DNA of 64,000 nt. It comes from Microcella humidisoli. Its GTDB lineage: Bacteria > Actinomycetota > Actinomycetes > Actinomycetales > Microbacteriaceae. The stretch lies in assembly GCF_024362325.1 (NCBI RefSeq), contig NZ_CP101497.1, forward strand, positions 744,001-808,000, given 5' to 3'. Made by a program: the position numbers and the translations under genes. This document shows positions 44,155 to 53,747 of this stretch, one piece after another (the stretch's first letter is position 1; every line of letters starts with the position of its first letter). The notes under the pieces are model-generated. The model was not told where the DNA came from. It saw only the letters and a list, made by a program, of their open reading frames with translations, and ran no database searches.

Positions 44155-46005
44155 TTAGACGGGCGGCGCTACTCCCGGCAGCGACCAGGCCGTGAAGGCC
44201 GTTCCGGTCGATCGGATGCGCGCTCCCTCGAGCGTCGCCGACCCCAGCAGGCGCTGCGCGGGTCCGCTGATCGCGCTCTCCGCGAGCCGCACGTCGACGT
44301 CGCCGCGCGCGGCGAGCACGAGCACCGACTCCTGCTGCGACTCGCGCACGAAGACGAGGCTCTCGGCGTCGACGTGCAGCCACCGCAGGCCGCCGTGGCT
44401 GAGCGCTGGGTGCTCGCGACGCAGTCGAACGAGCTGCGCGTAGAGCTCGATGCGCTCGGCGTGCTCGTCGAGGCGGTGCCACGGCATGGTCGTGCGCGAG
44501 TGCTCGCCGTTCTCCCCGGTGGCGCCGAGCTCGTCGCCGGCGAAGATGACGGGAATGCCGGGCAGGGTCATCGAGAGGCCCGCAGCGACGGGCACCGTTC
44601 CGGGTCGCGCGCGGCCCGCGAACCGGGCGGTGTCATGCGTATCGAGCGCGTTCATGGTGTGGATGCGCGTGCGCCACGGCATCGCCGCCGTGAACCGGCG
44701 GTGGGCGTGATAGACCTGCTCGGCCGTGTACTGCGGCATAGCGGGGTACGGGATTCCGAAGAACCAGTCGACGGGGCCGGGCTCGCTGAGCCATGCCCAG
44801 ACGGGGCGCGTGAAGCTTGCGTAGGTCATGGCACCGTGCCAGCCGTCTCCGCTGAGGTCTTTCGCGGCGTCGTTCGTGTACTCGGCGAGCAGCAGGGTGT
44901 CGGGGTTGACGTCGATCATGGTCTGCCGGATGGTGCGCCGCACCGCCTCGTTGAGGTCGTCTTCGCCGAAGCGCCCGGTCATGTTGGCGACGTCGATGCG
45001 CCACCCGTCGAGCGCGTAGGGCGGCCGCAGCCAACGGGCGACGACCGACTCGGGGCCCTCGATGAACCGGCGGCGCAGTTCGGGCGAGTTCCAGTTGAGC
45101 TTGGGCAGGCTCGCCACACCGAGCCACGACTCGTAGTCGCGCTGCTCGTCGTCGAGCCAGTAGTAGAAGTCGCTCTCGGGAGTGCCGGGCTGACCGTGGC
45201 TCGCGCGGAACCACTCGTGGGCATCCCCCGAATGATTGCTCGTGAGGTCGCCCATGACGCGGATTCCGCGCTCGTGCGCCGCCGCCGTGAGCCGCGCGAG
45301 CGCGGCGTCGCCGCCGAGCAGCGGGTCGACCTCGTCGAAGGTGTGCGCGTCATAGCGATGGTTCGAGCGGCCCGGGAACACGGGGGTCAGGTAGAGCAGC
45401 GTGACGCCGAGCCGCTCGAGGTGATCGAGGTGCTCGACGATGCCGTCGAGGTCGCCGCCGTAGAACTGCCGTGGCGTCGACGGACCCCGGAAGATGGGCT
45501 CGTCGTCCCACTCCGCCGGTTCGGCCCACTCGGGCAGCGGCCGCGCGTCGGCGGCGGCCGATCGCGCGAACCGGTCGGGGAACACCTGGTACATGACCGC
45601 CTCGGCACCCCAGGCGGGGGCGGGCGGGTAGGTGATGAGCCGGAAGTCGTCGTCGTCGCGCGTCTCGATGTCGCTGAGCCCGCCGTTGCTGAGCCAGTCG
45701 ACGCGGCCATCAGCCCGCTCGATCAGGAACCGGTAGCCGTGCACGGGGTTCTGCACGAGCACCTCGGCCTGCCACCACTCGACGCCCGTCGGGGAGTCGG
45801 CGGCGGCCGGGCCGAGCCGCCGCGCCTCGGCGAAGCGCGGCTCGTGGTCGGGGTTCGACCGCGTGCGCACGGCCGACACCGCTCCGTACTCGACGGGGAT
45901 GCGGAGCCGGACCTGCACCGACTGCCCGAGCTCGGGATGCGCGGTCGAGACGTAGAGCGCCGAGCCGTCGTGGTGCGGCTCGGCCGCGAGTCGGCCGAGC
46001 GTCAC
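44155..46005 (-). CDS. GH13 alpha-amylase-family enzyme (neopullulanase/cyclomaltodextrinase-like)
   Basis: A 616-residue cytosolic glycosidase acting on alpha-1,4-glucans or maltodextrins. An N-terminal about 120-residue beta domain (starch-binding-like) precedes the barrel. The three catalytic regions are visible: nucleophile Asp in LDGWRIDVAN, acid/base Glu in LLLAEYTND, stabiliser Asp in NALDTHDTARF; YGGDLDGIVEHLDHLERLGVT is the family's region I. The GTG start overlaps the permease stop by four bases (GTGA), so it is co-expressed with the transporter. No signal peptide, so imported sugar is cleaved inside. Confidence 0.9.
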   Translation of the reverse strand: MTLGRLAAEPHHDGSALYVSTAHPELGQSVQVRLRIPVEYGAVSAVRTRSNPDHEPRFAEARRLGPAAADSPTGVEWWQAEVLVQNPVHGYRFLIERADGRVDWLSNGGLSDIETRDDDDFRLITYPPAPAWGAEAVMYQVFPDRFARSAAADARPLPEWAEPAEWDDEPIFRGPSTPRQFYGGDLDGIVEHLDHLERLGVTLLYLTPVFPGRSNHRYDAHTFDEVDPLLGGDAALARLTAAAHERGIRVMGDLTSNHSGDAHEWFRASHGQPGTPESDFYYWLDDEQRDYESWLGVASLPKLNWNSPELRRRFIEGPESVVARWLRPPYALDGWRIDVANMTGRFGEDDLNEAVRRTIRQTMIDVNPDTLLLAEYTNDAAKDLSGDGWHGAMTYASFTRPVWAWLSEPGPVDWFFGIPYPAMPQYTAEQVYHAHRRFTAAMPWRTRIHTMNALDTHDTARFAGRARPGTVPVAAGLSMTLPGIPVIFAGDELGATGENGEHSRTTMPWHRLDEHAERIELYAQLVRLRREHPALSHGGLRWLHVDAESLVFVRESQQESVLVLAARGDVDVRLAESAISGPAQRLLGSATLEGARIRSTGTAFTAWSLPGVAPPV

Positions 46006-46907
46006 TTGACCGAGCCGGCCGTGAGCCCGCCGATGATGTACTTCTGCAGGTACAGGAACAGTGCCATGACCGGGATGGCGGCGAGCACCGCGCCGGCCGA
46101 GAAGAGCGTCCAGTTCGAGGACGTCTCTTGCGCGACGAACTGGTAGAGCCCCACCGCCAGCGTCTGGGTCTGCGGGTCGGTGAGCACGATCGAGGCGATG
46201 ACGAACTCGCTCGAGGTCGCGATGAACGACAGCAGGCCGACGACGGCGAGGATGGGCGCGACGAGACGCAGGATGATCGTGAAGAAGATGCGCGCGTGGC
46301 TCGCGCCATCGATCTTGGCGGCCTCGTCGATCGACACGGGGACCGTGTTGAAGAAGCCGTACATGAGATAGGTGTTCACGCCGAGCGCGCCGCCGAGGTA
46401 GACGAGCACGAGGCCCGCCTGGGTGCCGATGCCGATCTGCGGGAAGACCTCGCCGATGCCCGAGAGCAGCAGGAAGATCGCGACGACGCCGAGGATCTGC
46501 GGGAACATCTGCACGAGCAGCAGCGTGAGCAGCCCGACGCGCCGGCCGCGGAAGCGCATGCGCGAGAACGCGTAGGCCGCGAGCGCTCCGAGGAACACCG
46601 TGCCCGCGGCGGCGACCAGGCCGATGACCATGGTGTTGAGGAACCACGCGGCGTACGGCTGCTGCGGCAGCTGGAACAGCTCGACGTAGTTGCCGAAGTC
46701 GATCGTGCGGAACAGGGTGTTCGACCCGACGAGCGTGCCCGTCGGGTTGAGCGAGGCCGAGAGCACGTAGAGCAGCGGGAAGGCCGCGAACACGAGCATG
46801 ACGACGCCGATGAGGTGGCGCCAGCCGGTGTCGCGGAACCAGAACCAGAGTCCGCGGCGCCGGCGCTCCGGAATGACGCGGGTGGGGGTGGTGTCGACGC
46901 TCGTCAT
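46002..46907 (-). CDS. Maltodextrin ABC transporter permease (MalG type)
   Basis: A 301-residue permease with six helices. The EAA loop is EAAKIDGASHARIFFTIILRL. The final LYLQKYIIGGLTAGSVK matches the MalG C-terminus that contacts the ATPase. It is one base from the MalF-type gene upstream and overlaps the GH13 gene downstream. The ATPase is not encoded here. Confidence 0.92.
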   Translation of the reverse strand: MTSVDTTPTRVIPERRRRGLWFWFRDTGWRHLIGVVMLVFAAFPLLYVLSASLNPTGTLVGSNTLFRTIDFGNYVELFQLPQQPYAAWFLNTMVIGLVAAAGTVFLGALAAYAFSRMRFRGRRVGLLTLLLVQMFPQILGVVAIFLLLSGIGEVFPQIGIGTQAGLVLVYLGGALGVNTYLMYGFFNTVPVSIDEAAKIDGASHARIFFTIILRLVAPILAVVGLLSFIATSSEFVIASIVLTDPQTQTLAVGLYQFVAQETSSNWTLFSAGAVLAAIPVMALFLYLQKYIIGGLTAGSVK

Positions 46908-46908
46908 G

Positions 46909-48519
46909 TCAGTTCAGCTCCTCGAGAACCTTGGTCTGACGGAAGCTGATGATCGAGACCGTCGCGACGATGAAGAAGATGAGGATGGCGAAGGCGCTCG
47001 CGAGGCCGTAGTCGCGCCCCGTGCCCTCACCGAAGGCCACCTTGTAGACGAGCGTGATGAGGATGTCGGTGGCGCCCGCATCCACCCCCGCGGTGACATC
47101 GCGCGGCCCGCCGCCCGTGAGCATGTAGATGATGTTGAAGTTGTTGAAGTTGAAGGCGAACGACGAGATCAGCAGCGGGGCGACCGAGACGAGCAGCAGC
47201 GGGAACTTGATGAGCCGGAACACCGCCCAGGGCTTCGCCCCATCGACGGTCGCCGCCTCGGTGAGCTCTTCGGGGATCGACTGCAGCGCCCCCGTGCAGA
47301 TGAGGAACATGTACGGGAAGCCGAGCCAGAGGTTGACGAACAGCACGCTGAACTTGGCGAGCCAGGGGTCGGTGAGCCAGGGGATGCTCGCGCCGCCGAA
47401 GAGCACCTGGTTGATGTAGCCGAAGTCCTGGTTGAAGAGACCGAGCCAGACGAGCCCCGAGAGGAAGCCGGGGAAGGCGTACGGCAGGATCATGATGAGC
47501 CGGTAGACCTTCTTCCCCCGCATGGTGGGCTTGTTGAAGACGATCGCGAGGAAGAGCCCGAGAGCGAAGGTCGTGGCCACCGACAGGATCGCGAAGGCGA
47601 AGGTCCAGATCGTCACGCTGATGAGCGGTCCGCGGATGTTGTCGGTCGTGAAGGCCGTGACGAAGTTGTCGAAGCCGACCGTGATCGTCCAGCCCGGAAT
47701 GAGCTCGCGCCCGGCGTCGCTCACGAAGGCGCCGTCGCCACCGTCGCGGAAGACCGTGCCCGTCGTGTCGGTGAAGGTGTCGGTCGCCGCGTCGTACGAG
47801 AGCGTCGACAGATAGAGGTAGGCGTTGCTGCCGTCGGGCGTGCGCAGGGCGCCGTCATTGGGGTCATCGCTGAGCGGCACCGCGAGCTCGGTGATGGCCG
47901 CCTGGTTGCCGAGCAGGTCTCCGAAGGTCAGGGTCGTGAAGCCGGGCAGCGAGTCGGCGCGGCCCGTCGAGTCGGTGCCGAAGCCCGACACGGGCGCGAG
48001 CGGCTGGTCAGCCGAGCCGAGCAGCACCTCGCCCTCGGGGTCGGTGACGAGGAAGAAGTACTCGCCGAACTGGTCGAGCACGGTGAGGCGGTAGGCGGGC
48101 GAGTCGGGGACGCGCTGCTGGGCGGTCAGCAGGATCGTCTCGATCGCGTCGTCCTTGGTGCCGTTGCGGCCGTCGCCGTAGTTCGTGAAGGCGATGTAGC
48201 CGCTGTAGACGACGACGAAGATCTGGAACACGGCGAGAAACAGGAGCCCCGGCGTGAGGTACTTGGCCGGCAGCCAGCCGGGACGCAGATAGATCCAGTT
48301 GACGATCACGGTGACGGCGAGCACGACGCCGAAGGGGATCCACGACTCCTGCAGGAAGAGCATGAAGAGGCCGAAGACGGCGATCGCATCGATGACGCTC
48401 AGCACACCGATCGTGATGAGGGTGCCGCGCAGGCTCGAGGGGCGGCGGGATGCGCGCAGGGTGCCGGCGGGGGCGGGCGGCGGAGCAGCGGCGGCCGTCA
48501 CCGAGGGGGGGATGCTCAT
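46909..48519 (-). CDS. Maltodextrin ABC transporter permease (MalF type, with large periplasmic-type loop)
   Basis: A 536-residue permease, unusually long because of a roughly 170-residue external loop (about residues 100-270) that resembles the P2 loop of E. coli MalF, which contacts the binding protein. The MetI-type core with the EAA loop EAATVDGAKPWAVFRLIKFPLL (split at need) follows. The first 25 residues are proline/alanine-rich. It is separated from malE by a 105-base gap with a strong hairpin. Confidence 0.9.
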   Translation of the reverse strand: MSIPPSVTAAAAPPPAPAGTLRASRRPSSLRGTLITIGVLSVIDAIAVFGLFMLFLQESWIPFGVVLAVTVIVNWIYLRPGWLPAKYLTPGLLFLAVFQIFVVVYSGYIAFTNYGDGRNGTKDDAIETILLTAQQRVPDSPAYRLTVLDQFGEYFFLVTDPEGEVLLGSADQPLAPVSGFGTDSTGRADSLPGFTTLTFGDLLGNQAAITELAVPLSDDPNDGALRTPDGSNAYLYLSTLSYDAATDTFTDTTGTVFRDGGDGAFVSDAGRELIPGWTITVGFDNFVTAFTTDNIRGPLISVTIWTFAFAILSVATTFALGLFLAIVFNKPTMRGKKVYRLIMILPYAFPGFLSGLVWLGLFNQDFGYINQVLFGGASIPWLTDPWLAKFSVLFVNLWLGFPYMFLICTGALQSIPEELTEAATVDGAKPWAVFRLIKFPLLLVSVAPLLISSFAFNFNNFNIIYMLTGGGPRDVTAGVDAGATDILITLVYKVAFGEGTGRDYGLASAFAILIFFIVATVSIISFRQTKVLEELN

Positions 48520-48553
48520 GGTTCTCCGAACGTCGTTGTCGCGGCACCGTGGC

Positions 48554-48603
48554 GGTGCCGGGAGCCTATCGAGGCGCTGCGCGCGTCGATAGGTCCCGGC
48601 ACC
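48554..48603 (-). terminator. Very strong intercistronic hairpin between malE-type and malF-type genes
   Basis: GGTGCCGGGAG-CCTATCGA (48554-48572) pairs with TCGATAGG-TCCCGGCACC (48586-48603): 18 base pairs with one bulged G. It follows the binding-protein stop and lacks a T-tract. It likely limits read-through to the permeases or protects the binding-protein message. Confidence 0.7.
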
Positions 48604-48624
48604 GGTGGGAGGGACGAGCGGCGG

Positions 48625-49851
48625 TTAGCCGTCGATCTTCGACTGGATGCTGGCCACCATGGCGCGCCACAGCTCGACCGGGTCGCCCTGGCCGTTGATG
48701 ATCGCGACCTCGGTCGAGCCCCAGTCCGACCACACGACGTCCATCGCGGGAACGTTGGGCATGGGGTTGCCCTCGGCACCGACCTCGCCGAACGCGGCGA
48801 CGTCGGCGTTCGACTTCGCGGCTTCGAACGCCGTGAGCAGCGCGGGAGCGCGGCCGCCGACCTCGTAGAGCGCGGTCTGAACGGCCTCGGTGCCGATGTA
48901 GTTCACGAGGAACTCGTTGGCCGCGAGGGTGTTCTCGCTGCGAGCGCTGATGAAGAAGCCCTGCACGCCCACGAACGGCGACGCGGTCTCGCCACCGGCC
49001 GAGGGGATCGGGTCGATCGAGTAGTTGATGCCCGCCTCCTGGATGGCCGGGAGGTTCCACGGGCCGGTCAGGAAGAACGGCGACTTGCCGGCCACGAACT
49101 CCTCGCGGGCGATGTCGCCCGAGATGTTCGTGTTGAGGATGCCCGCGGCACCCCACTCGGCGAGCTTGACGGCGAAGGCCTCGCCGCCCTCATTGCCGAG
49201 CGCGAGCGCGGTCGGGTCGTAGGTGCCGTCGGCCGTGATCTCGAAGACGGGGGCGCCGAACGAGGCCTGCAGCGGGTACAGGTGGTACGGGTCGGCGGCG
49301 TTGGGGTCGAGGCCCACGAGGAAGGGGTACTCGGCGCCCGAGGCCTCGCCCGCGGCGATGAGGTCGTCGAACGTGGCGGGAACCTCGGAGACGAGGTCGA
49401 CGTTGCGCAGCATAGCGATGTTCTCGACCGAGTACGGCAGGCCGTAGTTCTGGCCCTCGTAGCTCATGGCGGTCACCGCGACCTCCTGGAACTCGGCGGC
49501 CTTGTCGCCGAGCTCGAGCGGCGCGACGACGCCGTTCTGCACGAGCTTGCCGAGCCAGTCGTGCGCGCCGACGATGATGTCGGGGCCGTTGCCGGTGGGC
49601 GCCTGCGTGATGAAGTCGTCGCGGATCGCGCAGAACTCCTTCGTGACGAGCTCGACGGTCACGCCGCGCTCCTCTTCGAACTGCGTGGCGATGTCTTCGA
49701 GCACGCCGGCGCGGTCAGCGTCGACCCAGACGGTCAGCGATCCCTCGAACTGCGGAGCCTCGGGCTCGGCGGCAGAGCATCCGGCGAGGACGATCGCCGT
49801 CGCGGCGGCCATCGCTCCCGTCATCATCAGGCTGCGTGATGTCACCTTCAT
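48625..49851 (-). CDS. Maltodextrin-binding lipoprotein (MalE type)
   Basis: A 408-residue extracytoplasmic binding protein. The signal peptide ends in a lipobox (AIVLAGCSAAEPE, Cys near residue 25), so it is lipid-anchored. The mature part has the MalE pattern FEGSLTVWVDADRAGVLEDIATQFEEERGV (split: LTVWVDADRAGVLEDIA) and a later GTEAVQTALYEVGGRAP. It is the first gene of the operon with two permeases and a GH13 enzyme. Two LacI-type sites lie upstream at 49967-49980 and 50004-50017. Confidence 0.9.
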   Translation of the reverse strand: MKVTSRSLMMTGAMAAATAIVLAGCSAAEPEAPQFEGSLTVWVDADRAGVLEDIATQFEEERGVTVELVTKEFCAIRDDFITQAPTGNGPDIIVGAHDWLGKLVQNGVVAPLELGDKAAEFQEVAVTAMSYEGQNYGLPYSVENIAMLRNVDLVSEVPATFDDLIAAGEASGAEYPFLVGLDPNAADPYHLYPLQASFGAPVFEITADGTYDPTALALGNEGGEAFAVKLAEWGAAGILNTNISGDIAREEFVAGKSPFFLTGPWNLPAIQEAGINYSIDPIPSAGGETASPFVGVQGFFISARSENTLAANEFLVNYIGTEAVQTALYEVGGRAPALLTAFEAAKSNADVAAFGEVGAEGNPMPNVPAMDVVWSDWGSTEVAIINGQGDPVELWRAMVASIQSKIDG

Positions 49852-49966
49852 CGGTGTTCACCCTTTCGTGTGCGGACGGCCTCCGGCCGACCCGCCACGG
49901 GATGCCCGCACGGCAGTGCGGCGAACCCGGCAGTCGAAGAGGCCGTTCTCTTGGTGTGCTCGCGAG

Positions 49967-50017
49967 TGCAAGCGCTTCCATTAGGCCACACCGTCGCGCA
50001 TTCTGCAAGCGCTTCCA
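49967..50017. promoter_or_regulatory. Pair of LacI-type operators upstream of the malE-type gene
   Basis: TGCAAGCGCTTCCA occurs at 49967-49980 and again at 50004-50017, 37 bases apart centre to centre (about 3.5 turns). The core AAGCGCTT is a perfect palindrome. Such TGnAAGCGCTTnCA sites are the usual targets of MalR-like LacI proteins in actinobacteria. No regulator gene is next to it, so the protein is encoded elsewhere. Confidence 0.75.
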
Positions 50018-50100
50018 CAAGCAATGAGCCGAAACCGATGCCGCAACGCGCAGAAGCGGTGCGGATGCCGGGAAAACAGCGAAAAACTGCGGCCGAATCA

Positions 50101-50114
50101 TGGAACCGTTCCCA
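50101..50114. promoter_or_regulatory. LacI-type operator upstream of the alpha-glucosidase gene, like the importer site
   Basis: TGGAACCGTTCCCA (50101-50114) is an imperfect palindrome that shares GGAACCG..TTCC with the site before the importer at 17979-17990. It lies 31 bases before the ATG; a TACAGT -10-like box (50134-50139) sits just before the start, so the transcript may be nearly leaderless. Suggests regulation by the same LacI protein. Confidence 0.5.
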
Positions 50115-50144
50115 CGACCCGCCGCGGTGTCATACAGTGGCGGG

Positions 50145-51851
50145 ATGCCTCACAACACGACTACGCCGTCGGCGCGCGCCGTCGACCACAGCGTCGCGGC
50201 CGAGCCCGGCGCCGAGTGGTGGCGCTCTGCCGTCATCTACCAGATCTACCCCCGCTCGTTCGCCGACGCGAGCGGCGACGGCATCGGCGATCTCGCCGGC
50301 ATCACCGGGCGCCTTCCCGCCCTGCGCGAGCTCGGTATCGACGCCGTGTGGCTCTCGCCCTTCTTCCGCTCGCCGCAGCGCGACGCCGGCTACGACGTGA
50401 GCGACTACTGCGATGTCGACCCGATCTTCGGCTCGCTCGCCGACTTCGACGCGCTGCGCGACCGCGCCCACGAGCTGGGCCTGCGCGTCATCGTCGACCT
50501 CGTGCCGAACCACTGCTCGAGCGACCACCCGTGGTTCCAGGAGGCGCTCGCCGCTGGCCCGGGCTCGCCGGAGCGCGACCGCTTCATGTTCCGCGAGGGC
50601 AAGGGTGAGCACGGCGAGCTGCCGCCGAACAACTGGCAGTCGATCTTCGGCGGCAACGCCTGGACACGCATCACCGAGGCCGACGGCACCCCCGGGCCCT
50701 GGTACCTGCACATCTTCGACACCTCGCAGCCCGACTTCAACTGGAAGAACCCCTGGGTGTGGGAGCAGTTCCGCCAGATCCTGCGCTTCTGGCTCGACCG
50801 CGGCGTCGACGGCTTCCGCGTCGACGTGGCGCACGGCCTCATGAAGAAGGAGGGGCTGCCCGACATCGTGCAGGTGGCCGAGGCCGGCGGCCTCGCCGAT
50901 GCGATCTCCGCCCCCGACGAGGTTCCCTACTGGGCGCAGCCCGAAGTGCACGAGGTGTACCGCGACTGGCACCAGGTGCTCGCCGAGTACGAGGGCGACC
51001 GCGTGCTGTGCGCCGAGGCGTGGGTCGAGCCCCTCGCGAAGGCCGCGCTCTGGGTGCGACCCGACGAGATGCACCAGGCCTTCAACTTCAGCTATCTCGG
51101 CACGCCGTGGGAGGCCGAGCGCCTGCGCTCGGTGATCGACGAGTCGATCGCCGCCTTCACGGCGGTGGGGGCGCCGAGCACCTGGGTGCTCTCGAACCAC
51201 GACGTCGTGCGCCACACGAGCCGCTACGGTCTCGGCACCTACGGTGCTGCGCCCGCGAGCGGCATCGGGCCGAAGTCGGCCGATAAGCCCGACGACGTGC
51301 TCGGGCTGCAGCGCGGCCGCGCCGCGACGGCGCTCATGCTGAGCCTGCCCGGGAGCGCCTACCTCTATCAGGGCGAAGAGCTCGGCCTTCCCGAGGTCAT
51401 CGAGCTCGACGACCACGTGCGCGAAGACCCGACCTTCTACCGCACCAACGGCGAGGTCTACGGGCGCGATGGATGCCGAGTGCCGATCCCGTGGGAGACC
51501 GCCGGGCCGGCGTTCGGCTTTAGCGCCTCGGGCGAGAGCTGGTTGCCCCAGCCCGACCGCTTCGCCCGGTTCGCCCGCGACGTGCAGCAGGGGGATCCTG
51601 CGTCGACGCTCGAGCTCTATCGTGCGGCGCTCGCGCTGCGGGCCGAGCACGGCCTCGGCACCGGATCGGTGCAGTGGCTCGAGGGCTTCGCCGATGACGT
51701 CGTGGCGCTGCGGAACGGCACCGTGATCGTCATCGCCAACGTGGGCGCGCATCCGGTGCCGCTGCCCGCGGGCGAACTGCTGCTCGCGAGCGGGCCGTTG
51801 ACCGACGGCGCCGTGCCGAGCGACACCACGGTCTGGATCGCCGCGAGCTGA
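50145..51851 (+). CDS. GH13 alpha-glucosidase (oligo-1,6-glucosidase / maltase family)
   Basis: A 568-residue cytosolic exo-glycosidase. N-terminal catalytic-barrel start: WWRSAVIYQIYPRSFADASG DGIGDL (split), with AVWLSPFFRSP region. Catalytic Asp in GVDGFRVDVAHGL, acid/base Glu in LCAEAWVEPL, stabiliser in LSNHDVVRH. The C-terminal part is the usual beta domain. ATG 50145 was chosen because the in-frame ATG 45 bases upstream lies inside the operator. It is divergent from the malE-type operon and likely degrades the imported oligosaccharides to glucose. Confidence 0.92.
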   Translation: MPHNTTTPSARAVDHSVAAEPGAEWWRSAVIYQIYPRSFADASGDGIGDLAGITGRLPALRELGIDAVWLSPFFRSPQRDAGYDVSDYCDVDPIFGSLADFDALRDRAHELGLRVIVDLVPNHCSSDHPWFQEALAAGPGSPERDRFMFREGKGEHGELPPNNWQSIFGGNAWTRITEADGTPGPWYLHIFDTSQPDFNWKNPWVWEQFRQILRFWLDRGVDGFRVDVAHGLMKKEGLPDIVQVAEAGGLADAISAPDEVPYWAQPEVHEVYRDWHQVLAEYEGDRVLCAEAWVEPLAKAALWVRPDEMHQAFNFSYLGTPWEAERLRSVIDESIAAFTAVGAPSTWVLSNHDVVRHTSRYGLGTYGAAPASGIGPKSADKPDDVLGLQRGRAATALMLSLPGSAYLYQGEELGLPEVIELDDHVREDPTFYRTNGEVYGRDGCRVPIPWETAGPAFGFSASGESWLPQPDRFARFARDVQQGDPASTLELYRAALALRAEHGLGTGSVQWLEGFADDVVALRNGTVIVIANVGAHPVPLPAGELLLASGPLTDGAVPSDTTVWIAAS

Positions 51852-52019
51852 ATGCGGTCGGCGTCACTCGCCTGCACGCGAGGTGTCGCGCGCACCCAAC
51901 GGCCAGAAACACCCGCCATCACGCTTGCTGTCCACGGGCGTTCGTCCGCAACGAATGATTCACGGATCCCGGGACAGGTCATGCCTCTGCAACCCGTAAG
52001 AGAAGAAGATGAGCGGGAT

Positions 52020-53021
52020 CTAGTGAGCAGTCTTGCCACTGAGTGCGTCGGATCGAGAACCACGAAGCAGTGCTGGCACCAACCGCACGAGCAGCACCAT
52101 CACGACAATCTCCACGAGCGTCTGGGTGACGACCGCCAGCGGAACGATAGCCAGTTCTTCAGGGAGTGCGAGGGCCAGCGGGAGTACGACAAGTGAGTTT
52201 CGGGTCACGCCACTGAAGATCACGGAGCTCGTGCCCGGAGAGTCAAGCTTTGCGACCCGACCCGCACCGACGCCCACGAGGAGCATGACGATCGCGAAGG
52301 CGGCGTACAGAGGCAGCAACTTCAGAAGCATCAGCGCCTCGCTACCGACTGCGGCGATCTGAGATGCGATGATCACCGCAAGGGTCACCATCATGAGCGG
52401 CACCATCGCCGCCGCCATCACCGCTTCGATTCGGCGACCGATCTCATATCGACGAGCGACTGCTTGCACGATGGCCGCTCCGACAAGCGGGATGACGATG
52501 AGAATGAGGAACGCCTCGACGAACGGCTCGATCTCGACCAGCCCGGTGAGGTCTGGGCCGGCGATCAGCAACAGATACAGCGGCAATAACAAGATCTGCA
52601 GGAGCATCAACAATGGCGTGGCTGCCAACAACCGAGCTTTCGATCCCCGCGCTAAACCAGTGAAGACGATGACGTAGTCGACGCAGGGCGTGAGCAGGAC
52701 GAGGAGAAGTCCGAAGAACAGCCCCTGGTCATCTTCGACAAACCGAGACAGCCCAAACACAACGATCGGAACGACGACAAAGTTGACGACCACCACGGTG
52801 CTCAGGAACTTCCAGTCACGGAAGGCCCCACCGAGCTCGATGACCGGCACGCCAAGGAATGTCGCGAAGAGAAGAAGAGCAAGCACCGGGTTTGTCGCAT
52901 TCTCGAGGACTGGCGCCACGCCCGGCGTGACAAGTCCGATAATGGCCCCGACAGCGATCGCCAACAGGTAGAGCGCGACCTGATGTGAGTCCCACCAAGA
53001 GATCACGCGGCGTATCGACAT
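52020..53021 (-). CDS. SBF-family transporter (bile acid:sodium symporter fold; arsenic-resistance type)
   Basis: A 333-residue membrane protein with about ten helices. The segments LLTPCVDYVIVFTGLARG and GVTRNSLVVLPLALALP place it in the SBF/ArsB-ACR3-like superfamily; TPCVDYVIVFT recalls actinobacterial 'arsenic resistance protein' members. Start ATG 53021 or GTG 53030 (the latter would overlap the VKOR stop by GTGA). It is the downstream gene of the VKOR pair. Substrate (arsenite, organic anion or other) is not decided by sequence. Confidence 0.7.
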   Translation of the reverse strand: MSIRRVISWWDSHQVALYLLAIAVGAIIGLVTPGVAPVLENATNPVLALLLFATFLGVPVIELGGAFRDWKFLSTVVVVNFVVVPIVVFGLSRFVEDDQGLFFGLLLVLLTPCVDYVIVFTGLARGSKARLLAATPLLMLLQILLLPLYLLLIAGPDLTGLVEIEPFVEAFLILIVIPLVGAAIVQAVARRYEIGRRIEAVMAAAMVPLMMVTLAVIIASQIAAVGSEALMLLKLLPLYAAFAIVMLLVGVGAGRVAKLDSPGTSSVIFSGVTRNSLVVLPLALALPEELAIVPLAVVTQTLVEIVVMVLLVRLVPALLRGSRSDALSGKTAH

Positions 53022-53026
53022 GGTGG

Positions 53027-53668
53027 TCACACCACGAAAACGTAGGGGAACCGTACGACGATCGTGACGACAATGAGGGCGTAGTTCGCGACGATGATGG
53101 CCACCACAAACGGCTTGAGAGCGAGGCCAAGCGTGCGCGTGGCGGCCCCGCGCCACTGCCCGTGGGCCATCGTGAAAACAACGGTGGTCCACCACAAGGG
53201 AATCGTCGCCGCCCACACCACCAAGCAATAAGGACACAGCACTCCGATGACGAATGCGCTCTGCACGAACAGCCACGTGACGAAGGCCCACGCACCGAAC
53301 AGCCCCAGCACGACAGTTCGCCAGAACCATGGCGCGAATCTGGCGCCAGACAGCAACGCGAGGCCGACGACGATCGGGGCGACGAAACCGGCCACCCCGA
53401 TCACAGGGTTAGGAAATCCGAGGAGTGACGCCTGCCAACGGTCGAAGAGAGCGCCGCACGAAACAAAGGGACTGATGTCACACGCAAGAGACTCTTGCGG
53501 GTACTGCAAAGAACGAAACCTCTCGATCAACAACGCGGTCGACGCTAGCCATCCGATGGCTCCACCGCTGATCAACAAGATCGACAACGGAATCCAGGTG
53601 CGCACATCGATCTTGACACGAGCATCAGCCTGAACTTCCACGATCGATGGGTCTCGTATCGCGACCAC
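53027..53668 (-). CDS. Vitamin K epoxide reductase (VKOR)-family membrane protein
   Basis: Quinone-linked disulfide-forming enzyme, about 213 residues, with four to five helices. The active-site CxxC is CPYC (Cys145, Cys148), and the loop pair C63 and C71 (CDISPFVSC) relays electrons. Start GTG 53668 chosen for the GAGGTGG before it; GTG 53680 is an alternative. Divergent to an unknown membrane gene and near a DsbA-like gene, it probably keeps that DsbA oxidised. The 3' end overlaps the alternative start of the SBF gene. Confidence 0.86.
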   Translation of the reverse strand: MVAIRDPSIVEVQADARVKIDVRTWIPLSILLISGGAIGWLASTALLIERFRSLQYPQESLACDISPFVSCGALFDRWQASLLGFPNPVIGVAGFVAPIVVGLALLSGARFAPWFWRTVVLGLFGAWAFVTWLFVQSAFVIGVLCPYCLVVWAATIPLWWTTVVFTMAHGQWRGAATRTLGLALKPFVVAIIVANYALIVVTIVVRFPYVFVV

Positions 53669-53747
53669 TCGCCACCTCACCTCTCGCTGCCAGTCTAAGG
53701 TTGGTGTCTCAACAGGCGATTCGAAGGTAGACGGGTACGATCGAGGG

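Noticed and set aside
46798..49839. Plus-strand open frame of 1013 codons
   Set aside because: It runs antisense through the malG-, malF- and malE-type genes, with an Arg/Glu/Val/Asp-rich composition typical of the opposite strand of GC-rich genes, and has no ribosome site or motif.
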